A DNA stretch of 64,000 nt from Jiella flava. GTDB taxonomy: Bacteria > Pseudomonadota > Alphaproteobacteria > Rhizobiales > Rhizobiaceae. This document shows, one piece after another, positions 12,386 through 21,477 of the stretch. A model generated the notes under the pieces. That model did no database searches. It saw only the letters and a list, made by a program, of their open reading frames with translations, and was not told the DNA's origin. Each line of letters opens with the position of its first letter. The first letter of the stretch is position 1. Location: positions 62,001-126,000 of the forward strand of contig NZ_JAFMPP010000006.1 in the NCBI RefSeq assembly GCF_017349315.1, given 5' to 3'. Made by a program: the position numbers and the translations under genes.

Positions 12386-12507
12386 TGTTCCCAGCCACAT
12401 CGATCGTCAGACTGATAGTTTTGACTACTTGTTGTCGAGCTCAATCAAGAAAAGGGGTGTGGCAAAAAAATGTTTGCTAGGCTTTACGAACTGAATGCGC
12501 GCCATAA

Positions 12508-12524
12508 GCTTTCAAGATGAAAGC
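12508..12524. promoter_or_regulatory. Inverted repeat in the clpV/tssA divergent region
   Basis: Perfect six-base arms GCTTTC and GAAAGC separated by AAGAT. It lies about 20 bases upstream of the sigma-54-like element of the tssA operon, inside the 194-base region between the divergent operons. It could bind a regulator acting on either arm. This is close to the promoter for a classical enhancer site, so the role is uncertain. Confidence 0.3.
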
Positions 12525-12542
12525 GCCGTCTGCGGACTGGCG

Positions 12543-12558
12543 TGGCAGTAGTTCTGCA
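12543..12558 (+). promoter_or_regulatory. Candidate sigma-54 (RpoN) promoter of the tssA operon
   Basis: TGGCAG, five bases, then CTGCA. The invariant GG (12544-12545) and GC (12556-12557) are exactly ten bases apart, and 14 of the usual positions fit TGGCAC-N5-TTGCW except one in each half. The transcript would start near 12570, about 10 bases before the tssA ATG. Sigma-54 control of T6SS operons is known in other bacteria. No dedicated sigma-54 activator is inside the T6SS cluster. Confidence 0.5.
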
Positions 12559-12579
12559 GTTTTATGACAGCGAGACCAC

Positions 12580-13731
12580 ATGGTTGCGATCGAGATTGCC
12601 GACCTCTTGCAAGGGTTGCAGGACGACAATGGATGTGGCGAAAACCCACGTCTCGGCGAAACATCCCGCAGCCTCTACTATAGCCTGAAGGACGCGCGGA
12701 ACGCTGCGCGCGCCGATGAGCGCGCGACGTTGCCGGGGGATCAGATCCGGGTCTCGGCGAGTTGGCAGGAGGTCAACCGACTCGCCACGACCATTTTGAC
12801 CGAGCACGGCCAGGACATCGAGGTTCTGGCCTGGCTTGCCGAAGCCCAGCTGCGCCTCGGCGGCTTCGATGGGCTGCGCGACGTCTTCGATGTCATGGAA
12901 GTGCTGTTTCGCGAGCGCTGGGATCAGCTTCATTCGATCGACGACGAGGAGCTCGAGGACAAGGTCGCGCCGATCGCGGGCCTGAACGGCGTCGGCGTCG
13001 AGGGCAGCCTGATCCAGCCGATCCGCCTCGCGCCCCTCGTTCCAAGCGGCAACTTCGGCCAGTTCAGCCTGTGGGACTATCAGATGTCCCAGCGGGCCGG
13101 CGAGACCAACCGCCACGACGAGCTAATGGAAGCAATCGCCGAAGCCGGCTCGGAGGTGATGGCCCGCCATCACCAAATCATCGTCGAATGCGCCGCGACC
13201 TGCGAGCGCATCTCCGCCCTCCTGGAAGAGCGCTGCGGCCAGGACGCCCCGCCGACCTCGAAGATCGTCGCGGCGATCAAGGAAGTGGCTGCGGCAGTGC
13301 GCGTTCTCGCCGGGATCGAAGCCACGCCGGAGCCGGTTGTCGGCCCAGCCGCGTCGGCCCGGCCGCGTTCCGCCAACGGTCACGACGACATCCCTGCCGC
13401 GCCGACCACGGACGAGGCAAGCGCGCCGGCCGCAAGCCCTCCGAGCGAAGCTGCGCCGCAGCCCAGCCCTGCCACACTGCCGGTCTCGGCTCTGGTGATC
13501 AAGTCGCGCGACGAGGCCTTTCAGGTGCTCGCCGCAGTTGCGCGGTATTTCCGCTACGCCGAACCCCATTCCCCCATCGCCGCCTCGATCGACACGATGG
13601 TCCGGCGGGGACGGATGGACTTTGCCGACCTGCTCAGCGAGCTGCTGCCGGACACCGGTGTGCGCCATCAGGTGCTGACCGCGGCTGGCATTCAGCCGCC
13701 GCGGCCCGACGGCAGCGGGAACCCGCAATGA
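12580..13731 (+). CDS. tssA: T6SS baseplate/cap protein TssA (ImpA family)
   Basis: 383 residues. The N-terminal ImpA_N domain (about residues 1-190) carries CGENPRLG near residue 19 and ASWQEVNRLATTIL. A proline/alanine-rich linker (about 240-300) leads to a C-terminal helical part containing DEAFQVLAAVARYFRYAEPHSP (split here as DEAFQVLAAV and YFRYAEPHSP). TssA primes tail assembly and binds baseplate, sheath and membrane complex. It is the first gene of the plus-strand operon, as in the Agrobacterium imp operon. The ribosome site before ATG 12580 is weak. Confidence 0.9.
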   Translation: MVAIEIADLLQGLQDDNGCGENPRLGETSRSLYYSLKDARNAARADERATLPGDQIRVSASWQEVNRLATTILTEHGQDIEVLAWLAEAQLRLGGFDGLRDVFDVMEVLFRERWDQLHSIDDEELEDKVAPIAGLNGVGVEGSLIQPIRLAPLVPSGNFGQFSLWDYQMSQRAGETNRHDELMEAIAEAGSEVMARHHQIIVECAATCERISALLEERCGQDAPPTSKIVAAIKEVAAAVRVLAGIEATPEPVVGPAASARPRSANGHDDIPAAPTTDEASAPAASPPSEAAPQPSPATLPVSALVIKSRDEAFQVLAAVARYFRYAEPHSPIAASIDTMVRRGRMDFADLLSELLPDTGVRHQVLTAAGIQPPRPDGSGNPQ

Positions 13732-13762
13732 CGGCGTCGGCCAACCGCCGCGTTGGCCCGCC

Positions 13763-13796
13763 GTCCCCGCCCTTGCCGAACGCCCAAGCCGGGGAC
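13763..13796 (+). other. Hairpin between tssA and tssB
   Basis: The arms GTCCCCG (13763-13769) and CGGGGAC (13790-13796) enclose a second pair CTTG/CAAG (13772-13775 and 13785-13788), giving an 11-base-pair stem with small bulges in the 138-base gap. There is no T-run after it. It may protect or process the mRNA so that sheath genes are expressed more than tssA. Confidence 0.35.
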
Positions 13797-13869
13797 TTCG
13801 GCTCAATGCAACGACGGAGCCCCCGACATCCGGTGGTCTTCGACCCGACCTTTATGAAGGAGTGCGACA

Positions 13870-14394
13870 ATGGAAAGCGTTCACCAGAAGCTGGATCGGG
13901 TGCGCAAGCCCCGCGTCCACATCAAATACGAAGTCGAGACCGAAGGCGCGATGGTGGTCAAGGAATTGCCCTTCGTGGTCGGCGTGCTCGGCGATTTCTC
14001 GGGTGATCCGACGGCCAAGCTCAAACCCTTCGGCGAGCGCAAGTTCGTGCAGATCGATCGCGATAATTTCGACGACGTGATGCGAAGGATGTCGCCGGGC
14101 CTCCACCTGTCGGTCGAGAACACGCTGACCGGCGACGGCACCGACATGGAAGTCTCGCTGCGCTTCGACCGGCTCGAAGACTTCGAGCCGGGCGCCATCG
14201 TCCAGCAGGTTCCCGCGCTGAAAGCGCTGCTCGATGCCCGCAATGAGCTGCGCGATCTGATGAGCAAGGCCGACCGTTCGGAAGATCTGGAGCAGCTCCT
14301 CGAAGATGTCCTGCAGAATAAGGGCGATCTCGAAAAACTGGTCGGCGAGCTTGCCAAGCGCCGACAGGCCGATAGCCAGAACCAGGCTGACTGA
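13870..14394 (+). CDS. tssB: T6SS sheath small subunit TssB (VipA)
   Basis: 174 residues. The N-terminal [13 protein letters not shown] and [13 protein letters not shown] are hallmarks of TssB/VipA. The C-terminal half is helical ([16 protein letters not shown]) and pairs with TssC to build the contractile sheath. AAGGAG lies 9 bases before the ATG. tssC follows after 20 bases. TagJ in the same operon is known in other systems to bind the TssB N-terminus and help recruit ClpV. Confidence 0.95.
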   Translation: MESVHQKLDRVRKPRVHIKYEVETEGAMVVKELPFVVGVLGDFSGDPTAKLKPFGERKFVQIDRDNFDDVMRRMSPGLHLSVENTLTGDGTDMEVSLRFDRLEDFEPGAIVQQVPALKALLDARNELRDLMSKADRSEDLEQLLEDVLQNKGDLEKLVGELAKRRQADSQNQAD

Positions 14395-14414
14395 CCCCAG
14401 GAAGGACCCTGATC

Positions 14415-15893
14415 ATGAGCCAGGAAACGCAGCTTCAGCCGAATGAAACCGTCGAGCTTCAAGAGGTCAACATCCTCGACAAAGTGATTTCGGCGACCAA
14501 GCAAACCGCGCCCGACCGGGCGGAAAACCTCCTTCGCACCCTGACCGATCAGGCGTTGAAGGGCACCGTCGTCTACGACCGCAATCTCACGGTGACGCTG
14601 AACAAGGCGATCGCCGCGATCGACACGGTGATCTCCACCCAGCTCGCCGCCATCATGCACGCGCCGAAATTCACCAAGCTCGAGGGCACCTGGCGCGGGC
14701 TGCATTATCTGGTGAAGAACTCCGAGACCAGCGCCAATCTGAAGATCCGCGTGCTCAACGCCACCAAGCGCGATCTCAGCCGCGATCTCGACAAGGCGAC
14801 AGAATTCGATCAGTCGCTGCTGTTCAAGTCGATCTACGAGGATGAGTTCGGCACTCCAGGCGGCGAGCCGATGGGCGCGATCGTCGGCGATTACGAATTC
14901 GACAATTCCTTCGAGGACGTCCAGCTGCTCCAGGGCATCTCGGCCATCTCGGCCGCGTCCTTCGCCCCGTTCATCGCCGCGGCGAGCCCGCAGATGCTCG
15001 GCTTCGAGGACTTCCGCGATCTCGCCCGGCCGCGCGATCTCGAAAAGATCTTTGATACGGTTGAGTATACGAAGTGGCGCTCGTTCCGGGAAAGCGAGGA
15101 CTCCCGCTTCGTCACCCTGGCCCTGCCGCGTGTCCTGGCGCGTATGCCCTACGGCCCGGACACGGTGCGGATCGACGAATTCGGCTATGACGAGATCGGC
15201 GACACCGACCGTCGGCAGCTGCCGCACGACCATTATTGCTGGATGAACGCCGCCTATGTGATGGGCACCAAGCTGACGGAGGCTTTCGCCCGCAGCGGCT
15301 GGTGCACGGCGATCCGTGGCGCCGAGAACGGCGGTAAGGTCGAGAACCTGCCGACCCATGTCTTTGCCAGCGACGACGGCGACATGGACCTGAAATGTCC
15401 GACCGAGGTCGGCATCACCGACCGGCGCGAAGCCGAACTCGGCAAGCTCGGCTTCCTGCCGCTATCGCACTACAAGAACACCGACTATGCGGTGTTCTTC
15501 GGCGCCCAGACGGTGCACAAGCCGAAAATCTACGATCTGCCGAGCGCCACGGCCAATGCCGCGATCTCGGCGCGGCTGCCCTACATCATGGCCACCTCGC
15601 GCTTTGCCCATTATCTCAAGGTGATGGGACGGGACAAGATCGGCTCCTTCATGGAAGCGGACGACGTCGAGAACTGGCTGAACCGCTGGATCTCCAACTA
15701 CGTCAACGCCAACGAGGAAGCCGGCGAGGAGGCGCGCGCTGCCTATCCCCTGCGCGAAGCCCGCGTCGAGGTGCGCGAGATCCCCGGCCGCCCCGGTTCC
15801 TACAACGCGATCGCCCACATGCGCCCGTGGCTGCAGCTCGAAGAACTGACCACCTCGCTGCGCATGGTGGCGCGGATTCCGACCAAGAGCTGA
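14415..15893 (+). CDS. tssC: T6SS sheath large subunit TssC (VipB)
   Basis: 492 residues, normal length for TssC. The N-terminal 70 residues form the segment that pairs with TssB. The core starts with [18 protein letters not shown] and [12 protein letters not shown], followed by [19 protein letters not shown]. The C-terminal half has [18 protein letters not shown] and [18 protein letters not shown]. Ribosome site AGGA before ATG 14415. It is the primary sheath subunit; the next gene is a shorter paralogue. Confidence 0.95.
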   Translation: MSQETQLQPNETVELQEVNILDKVISATKQTAPDRAENLLRTLTDQALKGTVVYDRNLTVTLNKAIAAIDTVISTQLAAIMHAPKFTKLEGTWRGLHYLVKNSETSANLKIRVLNATKRDLSRDLDKATEFDQSLLFKSIYEDEFGTPGGEPMGAIVGDYEFDNSFEDVQLLQGISAISAASFAPFIAAASPQMLGFEDFRDLARPRDLEKIFDTVEYTKWRSFRESEDSRFVTLALPRVLARMPYGPDTVRIDEFGYDEIGDTDRRQLPHDHYCWMNAAYVMGTKLTEAFARSGWCTAIRGAENGGKVENLPTHVFASDDGDMDLKCPTEVGITDRREAELGKLGFLPLSHYKNTDYAVFFGAQTVHKPKIYDLPSATANAAISARLPYIMATSRFAHYLKVMGRDKIGSFMEADDVENWLNRWISNYVNANEEAGEEARAAYPLREARVEVREIPGRPGSYNAIAHMRPWLQLEELTTSLRMVARIPTKS

Positions 15894-15948
15894 GCCGTCG
15901 CCGGTCGCCTCCGCGCGGCCGGCATCAACCGCCGCAGGAAATGAGGCC

Positions 15949-17349
15949 ATGAGGGGCGACCCGTCCGATTGGATCTTCCGGACCGTCTGCGATCGCGTCA
16001 TCGCCAAGATCGACGCGGCGCTGGAGCGTCAAGTCAACGCGATCATCCATCATCCGCAATTCCAGGAGATGGAGGCGCGGTGGCGGGGGCTGGCCTTGCT
16101 CGTCCGCACGGCGGCACGCAGCGAGGACGTCAAGATCAAGGTCGTGTCCGTCAGCTGGCGCGACCTTGGCCGCAGCCTCGAACGGGCCGGCGAATTCGAT
16201 CAAAGCGCGCTGTTCGACCTCGTCTATAATCGCGAATTCGGAGCACCCGGCGGCGAGCCCTTCGGGCTGTTGGTCGGCGACTATCTCTTGTCCCCGACGC
16301 CCCGTGGCACCGGCGATACGGTCGGCGCGCTGCAAGCGATCGGCGGCGTCGCGGCCGCCGCCTTCAGCCCATTCGTCGCCGGCGCCGCACCCGAGGCGCT
16401 CGGTCTGGCGGAGTTCAGCGACCTCAACCGCACCTTCGACTTGTCCCTCACCGACCGCGATCCCGGCCTCGTTCGCTGGCTGTCGATGCGCTCGGACGAA
16501 GACTCGCGCTTTCTCGGCCTGGTCGCGCCGCGCATCCTGTTTCGCGCCCCCTATACACCCTATGAGCGGTGCCGTGACGACGGCTTTCCGTTCCAGGAAA
16601 CGATCGCCAGCGACGGAAGCACGCTGTTGTGGGGCAACGGCGCCTTCGCCTTTGCCGCGATCGTCATCCGCGCCTTCATCGATACCGGCTGGTTTGCCGA
16701 TCTTCGCGGCGTCACCCAGGATCGTGTCGACGGCGGCATGCTGGGGCCGAGCGAGCTGTTGCCCCTCGATCTCGGCATCGAGAGCGCCGGGCTTTCCGAG
16801 CAGCCGCCGGTCGAGGTGCGCCTGACGGTCCAGCAGCAACAGCAAATGGCCGACAAAGGCCTGATCCCGATCGGCACGACCTATCTGTCGCCGGCGCTGA
16901 TCTTCAATTCCAACCAGTCGCTGCATTCGCCGGGTCGCTATTCCTCCGAAAGCGCCCGTCAAAACGCCCGCCTCGCGGCGATGCTGCAATATGTGCTCTG
17001 CGCCTCGCGCTTCTCGCATTACCTTAAGGTGATCATGCGCGACGAGATCGGCGCCCTTTCGGACGCCAGCATCATCGAGCGCCGGCTGGCCGACTGGCTG
17101 GCCGAATACACCCTCGGCAACGACGATGCGAGCCAGGAGCTGCGCACCCGCTATCCCCTGCGCTCGGCCGGCATCGAGGTCGGCGAGATCCCCGGCAAAC
17201 CCGGCAGCTTCGCCTGCACCGTCCGCCTCCAGCCGCATTTCCAGCTCGACGACGTCACGACGAGCTTTCACCTCGTGGCGGAATCGCCCGGCCTTGCGGG
17301 CGAGACCCGCGATCGCGGTCCCGCCGTCCCAGAAAGGGTCTTCGCATGA
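15949..17349 (+). CDS. Second TssC-like protein with shortened N-terminus
   Basis: 466 residues, clearly homologous to the preceding TssC: IIHHPQFQEMEARWRGL, EFGAPGGEPFGLLVGDY and SRFSHYLKVIMRDEIG match its core. It starts only about 17 residues before the first shared block, whereas TssC starts about 70 before, so the TssB-pairing segment is mostly missing. A five-glutamine run lies at about residue 294 within VRLTVQQQQQMADKG. Agrobacterium also carries two tssC genes in tandem. Ribosome site AGGAAATGAGG before ATG 15949. It overlaps tagJ by 4 bases (ATGA). It may modulate or cap the sheath; function is inferred. Confidence 0.88.
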   Translation: MRGDPSDWIFRTVCDRVIAKIDAALERQVNAIIHHPQFQEMEARWRGLALLVRTAARSEDVKIKVVSVSWRDLGRSLERAGEFDQSALFDLVYNREFGAPGGEPFGLLVGDYLLSPTPRGTGDTVGALQAIGGVAAAAFSPFVAGAAPEALGLAEFSDLNRTFDLSLTDRDPGLVRWLSMRSDEDSRFLGLVAPRILFRAPYTPYERCRDDGFPFQETIASDGSTLLWGNGAFAFAAIVIRAFIDTGWFADLRGVTQDRVDGGMLGPSELLPLDLGIESAGLSEQPPVEVRLTVQQQQQMADKGLIPIGTTYLSPALIFNSNQSLHSPGRYSSESARQNARLAAMLQYVLCASRFSHYLKVIMRDEIGALSDASIIERRLADWLAEYTLGNDDASQELRTRYPLRSAGIEVGEIPGKPGSFACTVRLQPHFQLDDVTTSFHLVAESPGLAGETRDRGPAVPERVFA

Positions 17350-18170
17350 CGCTCGCCGCTCAAATCTCCGAAGCCCTCGATCGCAACGCCCTCGACGAGG
17401 CGGTGGCTGCGGCGACCGCGGCCGTGCGCGATGGCCCGTCGGATGCCGTCGCGCGCAACCTGCTGATCGATCTGCTGATCCTTGAAGGCCAATTCGAGCG
17501 GGCCGACAAGCAATGCGCCCTCGCCAGCACGTTCTCGCCGGACCTCGCCGTCGGCTTCGCACGGCTGCGTGGCGAATTGCGCGGCATGGCCGCGCGCGAG
17601 GCCTTCTTTACCGAGGGGGCCGTGCCGGCCTTTCCGGGGGAGCCGAGCGCCTGCGATGCGCTCGCCCTGCGCCTTTCGGTCAGCGCACGTAAAGGCACGC
17701 AGAGCGAGACCAAGCCGCTGCTCGAAGCCCTGGAAGATGAGCGCGCCGGCCAGGCGATGATCGTCAACGGCACCCCGGTGGCCGATTTTCGCGATTGCGA
17801 CGACCGCACGCCCCATGCGCTGGAGGCGATCTCGTCCGGCGGCGCCTATCTGTGGGTCGACTTCGCCAAGATCGCCGCCCTGACCCTCAAGCCGATGAGC
17901 CGGCCGCGGGACATCGCCTTTCGCGAAGCCGAGCTGACGCTGCATGATGGCAGCGTCGGCACGGTGCTCGTCCCGATGCTCTATCATGGCGGCACGCAGG
18001 CGGCAGAGGTCAAGCTCGGGCGCGAGACCGCCTGGCAGGATCTCGGCAGCGGCATCACCGTCGGCTGCGGCCAGCGCTGCTTCCTGTCCGGCGATGATCT
18101 TCTGCCGATCCTCGAACTCAAGACGCTGGAGGCCGCGGCGCCGGCCGATCGGGAGGCGCTGCATGCCTGA
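17346..18170 (+). CDS. tagJ: T6SS accessory protein TagJ (ImpE/SciE family)
   Basis: 274 residues. An N-terminal TPR-like helical repeat region (DALDEAVAAATAAVR as EAVAAATAAVR, then LLIDLLILEGQFERADKQ) is followed by a beta-rich ImpE domain with WVDFAKIAALTLKPMSRPRD and LVPMLYHGG. In H1-type systems TagJ binds the TssB N-terminus and ClpV. It overlaps the second tssC by ATGA and tssE by 8 bases, indicating tight coupling. Confidence 0.88.
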   Translation: MTLAAQISEALDRNALDEAVAAATAAVRDGPSDAVARNLLIDLLILEGQFERADKQCALASTFSPDLAVGFARLRGELRGMAAREAFFTEGAVPAFPGEPSACDALALRLSVSARKGTQSETKPLLEALEDERAGQAMIVNGTPVADFRDCDDRTPHALEAISSGGAYLWVDFAKIAALTLKPMSRPRDIAFREAELTLHDGSVGTVLVPMLYHGGTQAAEVKLGRETAWQDLGSGITVGCGQRCFLSGDDLLPILELKTLEAAAPADREALHA

Positions 18171-18672
18171 TCCGCTCGACCGCTTCGTCCCCAGCACCGC
18201 CGGCTACGCCCGCCCGCTCCTCGACCGGCTGATCGACGCCGAGCCGGACAGCCCCGAGGACGCGCCGCAGCGGCCGGTGGATCAGATGCGGCAGCTGCGC
18301 GAGGGCATCCGGCGTGACCTCGAAGCGCTGCTCAACACCCGGCGCAATCCGGTCAGCACGCCGGCTGCCCTGCCCGCTCTGGACAGCGCGCTGGTCTCTT
18401 ACGGGATCGACGGATTCGTCGCCGCCAATCTCGCCACCGAGGCGGCGAAGCTGCGCTTTGCCCGGGCCGTCGAGCGACGCATCGCGATGTTCGAGACGCG
18501 GCTGTCCAACGTCTCTGTCACCATCATCAAGCGCAGCGACGACCGCGACCGGGCGCTGCGCATGCGCATCCAGGCGACATTCCGCCTTTATGAAGGCATG
18601 CCGCCGATCAGACTGGAATCGATGGTCGACCCGTCGACCTCGCGGATCGAGATCGAGGCCCCGCATGGCTGA
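18163..18672 (+). CDS. tssE: T6SS baseplate protein TssE (gp25-like)
   Basis: 169 residues, gp25/lysozyme-like baseplate wedge protein. Core motifs are LREGIRRDLEALLNTRR (about residues 45-61), SLVSYGIDG as LVSYGIDGF, and RIAMFETRLSNVSV. The start at 18163 has GGGAGG seven bases upstream and overlaps tagJ by 8 bases. The stop overlaps tssF by 8 bases. Confidence 0.92.
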   Translation: MPDPLDRFVPSTAGYARPLLDRLIDAEPDSPEDAPQRPVDQMRQLREGIRRDLEALLNTRRNPVSTPAALPALDSALVSYGIDGFVAANLATEAAKLRFARAVERRIAMFETRLSNVSVTIIKRSDDRDRALRMRIQATFRLYEGMPPIRLESMVDPSTSRIEIEAPHG

Positions 18673-20434
18673 CTTCCTCGCCCATTACAACGAGGAACTC
18701 GACGCTCTGCGTGAGCGCGCGGCCCGCTTTGCCAAGGCGTTTCCGAAGGTCGCGGGGCGGCTGCGGCTGACCGGCGAGGTCGCCGACGATCCCCATGTCG
18801 AGCGGCTCGTCCAGAGCTTCGCCTTCAGCGCCGCGCGGGTGCGGCAAAAGCTCGACGACGAGTTTCCGGAGCTGACCAGCGGCCTGCTCGAAACGCTCTA
18901 TCCGCATTATCTGGCGCCGATCCCGTCGATGTCCGTCGTGCGCTTCCAGCCGGGTTCCGGCGCCGCCGGCGTGCTGCCCGTACCACGCCATACCGAGATC
19001 CAGGCCGAGCCGATCAACGGCGAAAGCTGCCGCTTTCGGACTTCGCAGCATGTCGAGGTCGCACCGGTTCGTCTGGCGGCGGCGCGGCTCGCCAGCCAGC
19101 CGATCGAAGCGCCCGCCTCGCCCCATCGCGGCGCGGCCTCATGCCTGCGCCTGTCGCTGCGCCCGGCGGGCGGAGCCAACGGCATCGGCGAGATCGGCCT
19201 GTCGCGGCTGCGCTTCTTTCTCGCTGGCTCCTGGCGCCAGGCGAGCGGCCTCGCCGAGTTGTTGATGAACCACACGCTCGGCCTTGCTCTTGCCCGTCAT
19301 TCCAGCGATCCGGAGCCGATCCTTTTGCCGAAGACGCGGCTGCGGGCGGTGGGATTCGACGCCGATGAAGGGTTGCTGCCCTACCCGCCGACCAGCTTTT
19401 CCGGCTACCGGCTGCTGACCGAATTCTTCGCCCTCCCGCAGAAATTCCTGTTTCTCGAGATCGACGGCCTCGACGCCTGGGCCGGCAAGGATCTTGAAAT
19501 CTTTGTCTATCTCGACGAGTCGAACAGCACGCTCGAACAGGCGGTTTCAGCCGAAGATTTCGTGATCAACGCCACCCCGGTGGTCAATCTCTTTCGCCAG
19601 CTGTGCGAGCCAATCACCCTCGATGGCACCCGCACCGAATATCGGCTGATCCCGGATTCGCGCCGCCAGAAGAGCCGCGAGATCCATTCGGTCACCGCCG
19701 TCAATGTCGGCGAACGCACCGGCACGCGCTATCCGAGCGTCCCGTTCTTCGGGCGCACGCGGACCTCCCACACCGGCGTCTACTGGCAGGTTAACCGGCA
19801 GTTTTCCGACGACGGCAGCAGCGACGTCGACATCGCCTTTGTCGACGAAAACCGGCGCAGCACCGGCCCGCTGGACGCTGTGGCAAGTGTCGAAACGCTG
19901 TGTCTCAATCGCGATCTGCCGGAAAGCCTGCCGTTTGGCGGCGGCCATCCGCATCTCTCCTTGGTCGACGGCATGGAGACGATCGAGGCGGTCGAGGCGC
20001 TGGTGCCGCCGACGCCGACGGTCCGGCTTGACGAAGCCGATGGCCGAAATTGGCGGCTGATGTCGCATCTTCTTCTCAACCATCTGTCGCTCGCCGATCA
20101 GGGCGGCAGCGCGCTGAAGGACATCCTCAAGCTCTACGCCTTCCGTGATACGCCGGAAACGCGCCAGCTCGCCGGCTCGATCGCCAGCATCGAGACGACG
20201 AGCGCCACGACCCGGATCCAGGCCGGCATGGTGCCGGGCACGGAAATCGCCTTGACCTTCGATCCGGCGACGATCGACCGGCCCTCGGCCTATCTTTTCG
20301 GCGCAGTGCTCGACCGCTTTTTCGGCCTTTACACCTCTATCAACAGCTACACCCGGCTCACCGTGCATCTGCGGGGCCAATCGCGACCGGTCGCGCGCTT
20401 TGCGCCGCGGGCGGCGGAAAGGCCGCTGTTATGA
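18665..20434 (+). CDS. tssF: T6SS baseplate protein TssF (VasA/ImpG)
   Basis: 589 residues, the expected length for TssF. It starts MADFLAHYNEELDALRERA, with FAKAFPKVAGRL and DPHVERLVQSFAF close behind, the standard N-terminal block. DEFPELTSGLLETLYPHYL and SMSVVRFQPG follow. TssF forms the baseplate wedge with TssG, TssE and TssK. The start at 18665 overlaps tssE; the frame is open further upstream but the family block starts here. tssG follows with an ATGA overlap. Confidence 0.95.
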   Translation: MADFLAHYNEELDALRERAARFAKAFPKVAGRLRLTGEVADDPHVERLVQSFAFSAARVRQKLDDEFPELTSGLLETLYPHYLAPIPSMSVVRFQPGSGAAGVLPVPRHTEIQAEPINGESCRFRTSQHVEVAPVRLAAARLASQPIEAPASPHRGAASCLRLSLRPAGGANGIGEIGLSRLRFFLAGSWRQASGLAELLMNHTLGLALARHSSDPEPILLPKTRLRAVGFDADEGLLPYPPTSFSGYRLLTEFFALPQKFLFLEIDGLDAWAGKDLEIFVYLDESNSTLEQAVSAEDFVINATPVVNLFRQLCEPITLDGTRTEYRLIPDSRRQKSREIHSVTAVNVGERTGTRYPSVPFFGRTRTSHTGVYWQVNRQFSDDGSSDVDIAFVDENRRSTGPLDAVASVETLCLNRDLPESLPFGGGHPHLSLVDGMETIEAVEALVPPTPTVRLDEADGRNWRLMSHLLLNHLSLADQGGSALKDILKLYAFRDTPETRQLAGSIASIETTSATTRIQAGMVPGTEIALTFDPATIDRPSAYLFGAVLDRFFGLYTSINSYTRLTVHLRGQSRPVARFAPRAAERPLL

Positions 20435-21477
20435 GCGCATTGGAAAAACTCCCCGACGTTCAATGGGCGCCGAGTACCGCCAACGATAGCGACGCGGAGA
20501 TGCTGCGCCAGCGGCTGGCAAACGACCCCGGGCGTTTCGAATTCACCACCGCGTTTCGGGTTGCGACCGAAGATCCGGCGGTGCGCGTCACCTCCACCTT
20601 CGGCGTGCGGCCGGCGGCGGTTGCGGTGACGATCGGGACTGAGCGCGGCGGCGACCGCGTGGCGGCGACGCCCGCCGGCGGTCTGATCGGCTCGCTCGGC
20701 GTCCTACCGCCCTCCTATGACGAGGCGGTAATGCGCGAAGAGCGCAACCGCTCCCACGCCCTGCGCAGCTTCGTCGATCTCTTCACCGCCCGGATCACCG
20801 CCCTTCTCGTCGGCGCCGCCGAGAAATACCGGCTGGCCCGGCGGCTGCGCTGGGCCGAGGCCGGCGGCAAGACGGGCAATGCCTTCCTCAAGACGCTGTT
20901 CTCGCTCACCGGCTTCAACTCGGAACGGCTGCGCACCGAAAGCCGCATCGATCCCGATATCCTCCTGCGGTATTCCGGCTTCTTCGCCCAGCGCATCCGC
21001 AACGCGGCCAGCCTGCAGGCCATGCTCGCCGAAGTGACGGGCGTCCCGGTGCGCATCGAGCAGTTTCGCCCGCGCTGGCTGACGATTGCCGACAGCGACC
21101 GAACCGCCATCGACGGCCGTTCGCAACTCGGCGTCGACACGATCGCCGGGGCCTCGATCAAGGACCACTCCTCGGGCTTTCGCATCGTCCTCGGGCCATT
21201 GGGCTACGACGACTATCTCGCCTTTGCGCCCGGCAAGCCGGATGCCGCCGCACTGGTGGCGCTGACCCAGCTTTTCGTCGGCTCGGGTCTGACCTTTGAC
21301 GTGCAGATGGTCCTGAAAAAAGACGAGATCCCGCTTTGCCAGCTCGGCAGCCAAGGCCCGGCGGCGCCGCGGCTTGGCTGGAACAGCTGGGCACGGGTGG
21401 CGCCAGCGGTGGCGGACAGCGGCGACGCGTTCTATCCGGCCGAGGTCGGCAGCAGGGAGGCAACGCATGCGGCTTGA
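20431..21477 (+). CDS. tssG: T6SS baseplate protein TssG (VasB/ImpH)
   Basis: 348 residues. Motifs of the family: FTTAFRVATEDP near the start, GSLGVLPPSYDEAVMREE, LRSFVDLFTARITALL and RYSGFFAQRIRNAASL. TssG pairs with two TssF copies in the wedge. It starts at the ATGA overlap with tssF and ends 11 bases inside tagH. Confidence 0.93.
   Translation: MSALEKLPDVQWAPSTANDSDAEMLRQRLANDPGRFEFTTAFRVATEDPAVRVTSTFGVRPAAVAVTIGTERGGDRVAATPAGGLIGSLGVLPPSYDEAVMREERNRSHALRSFVDLFTARITALLVGAAEKYRLARRLRWAEAGGKTGNAFLKTLFSLTGFNSERLRTESRIDPDILLRYSGFFAQRIRNAASLQAMLAEVTGVPVRIEQFRPRWLTIADSDRTAIDGRSQLGVDTIAGASIKDHSSGFRIVLGPLGYDDYLAFAPGKPDAAALVALTQLFVGSGLTFDVQMVLKKDEIPLCQLGSQGPAAPRLGWNSWARVAPAVADSGDAFYPAEVGSREATHAA

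Noticed and set aside
12461-12479. A second sigma-54-like element (TGGCAA ... TTTGCT) in the clpV/tssA gap
   Set aside because: The GG and GC are 13 bases apart instead of the required 10.
13728-13869. A small gene starting at the ATGA overlapping the tssA stop
   Set aside because: The frame runs into tssB in the wrong frame, has low-complexity composition and no stop before tssB.
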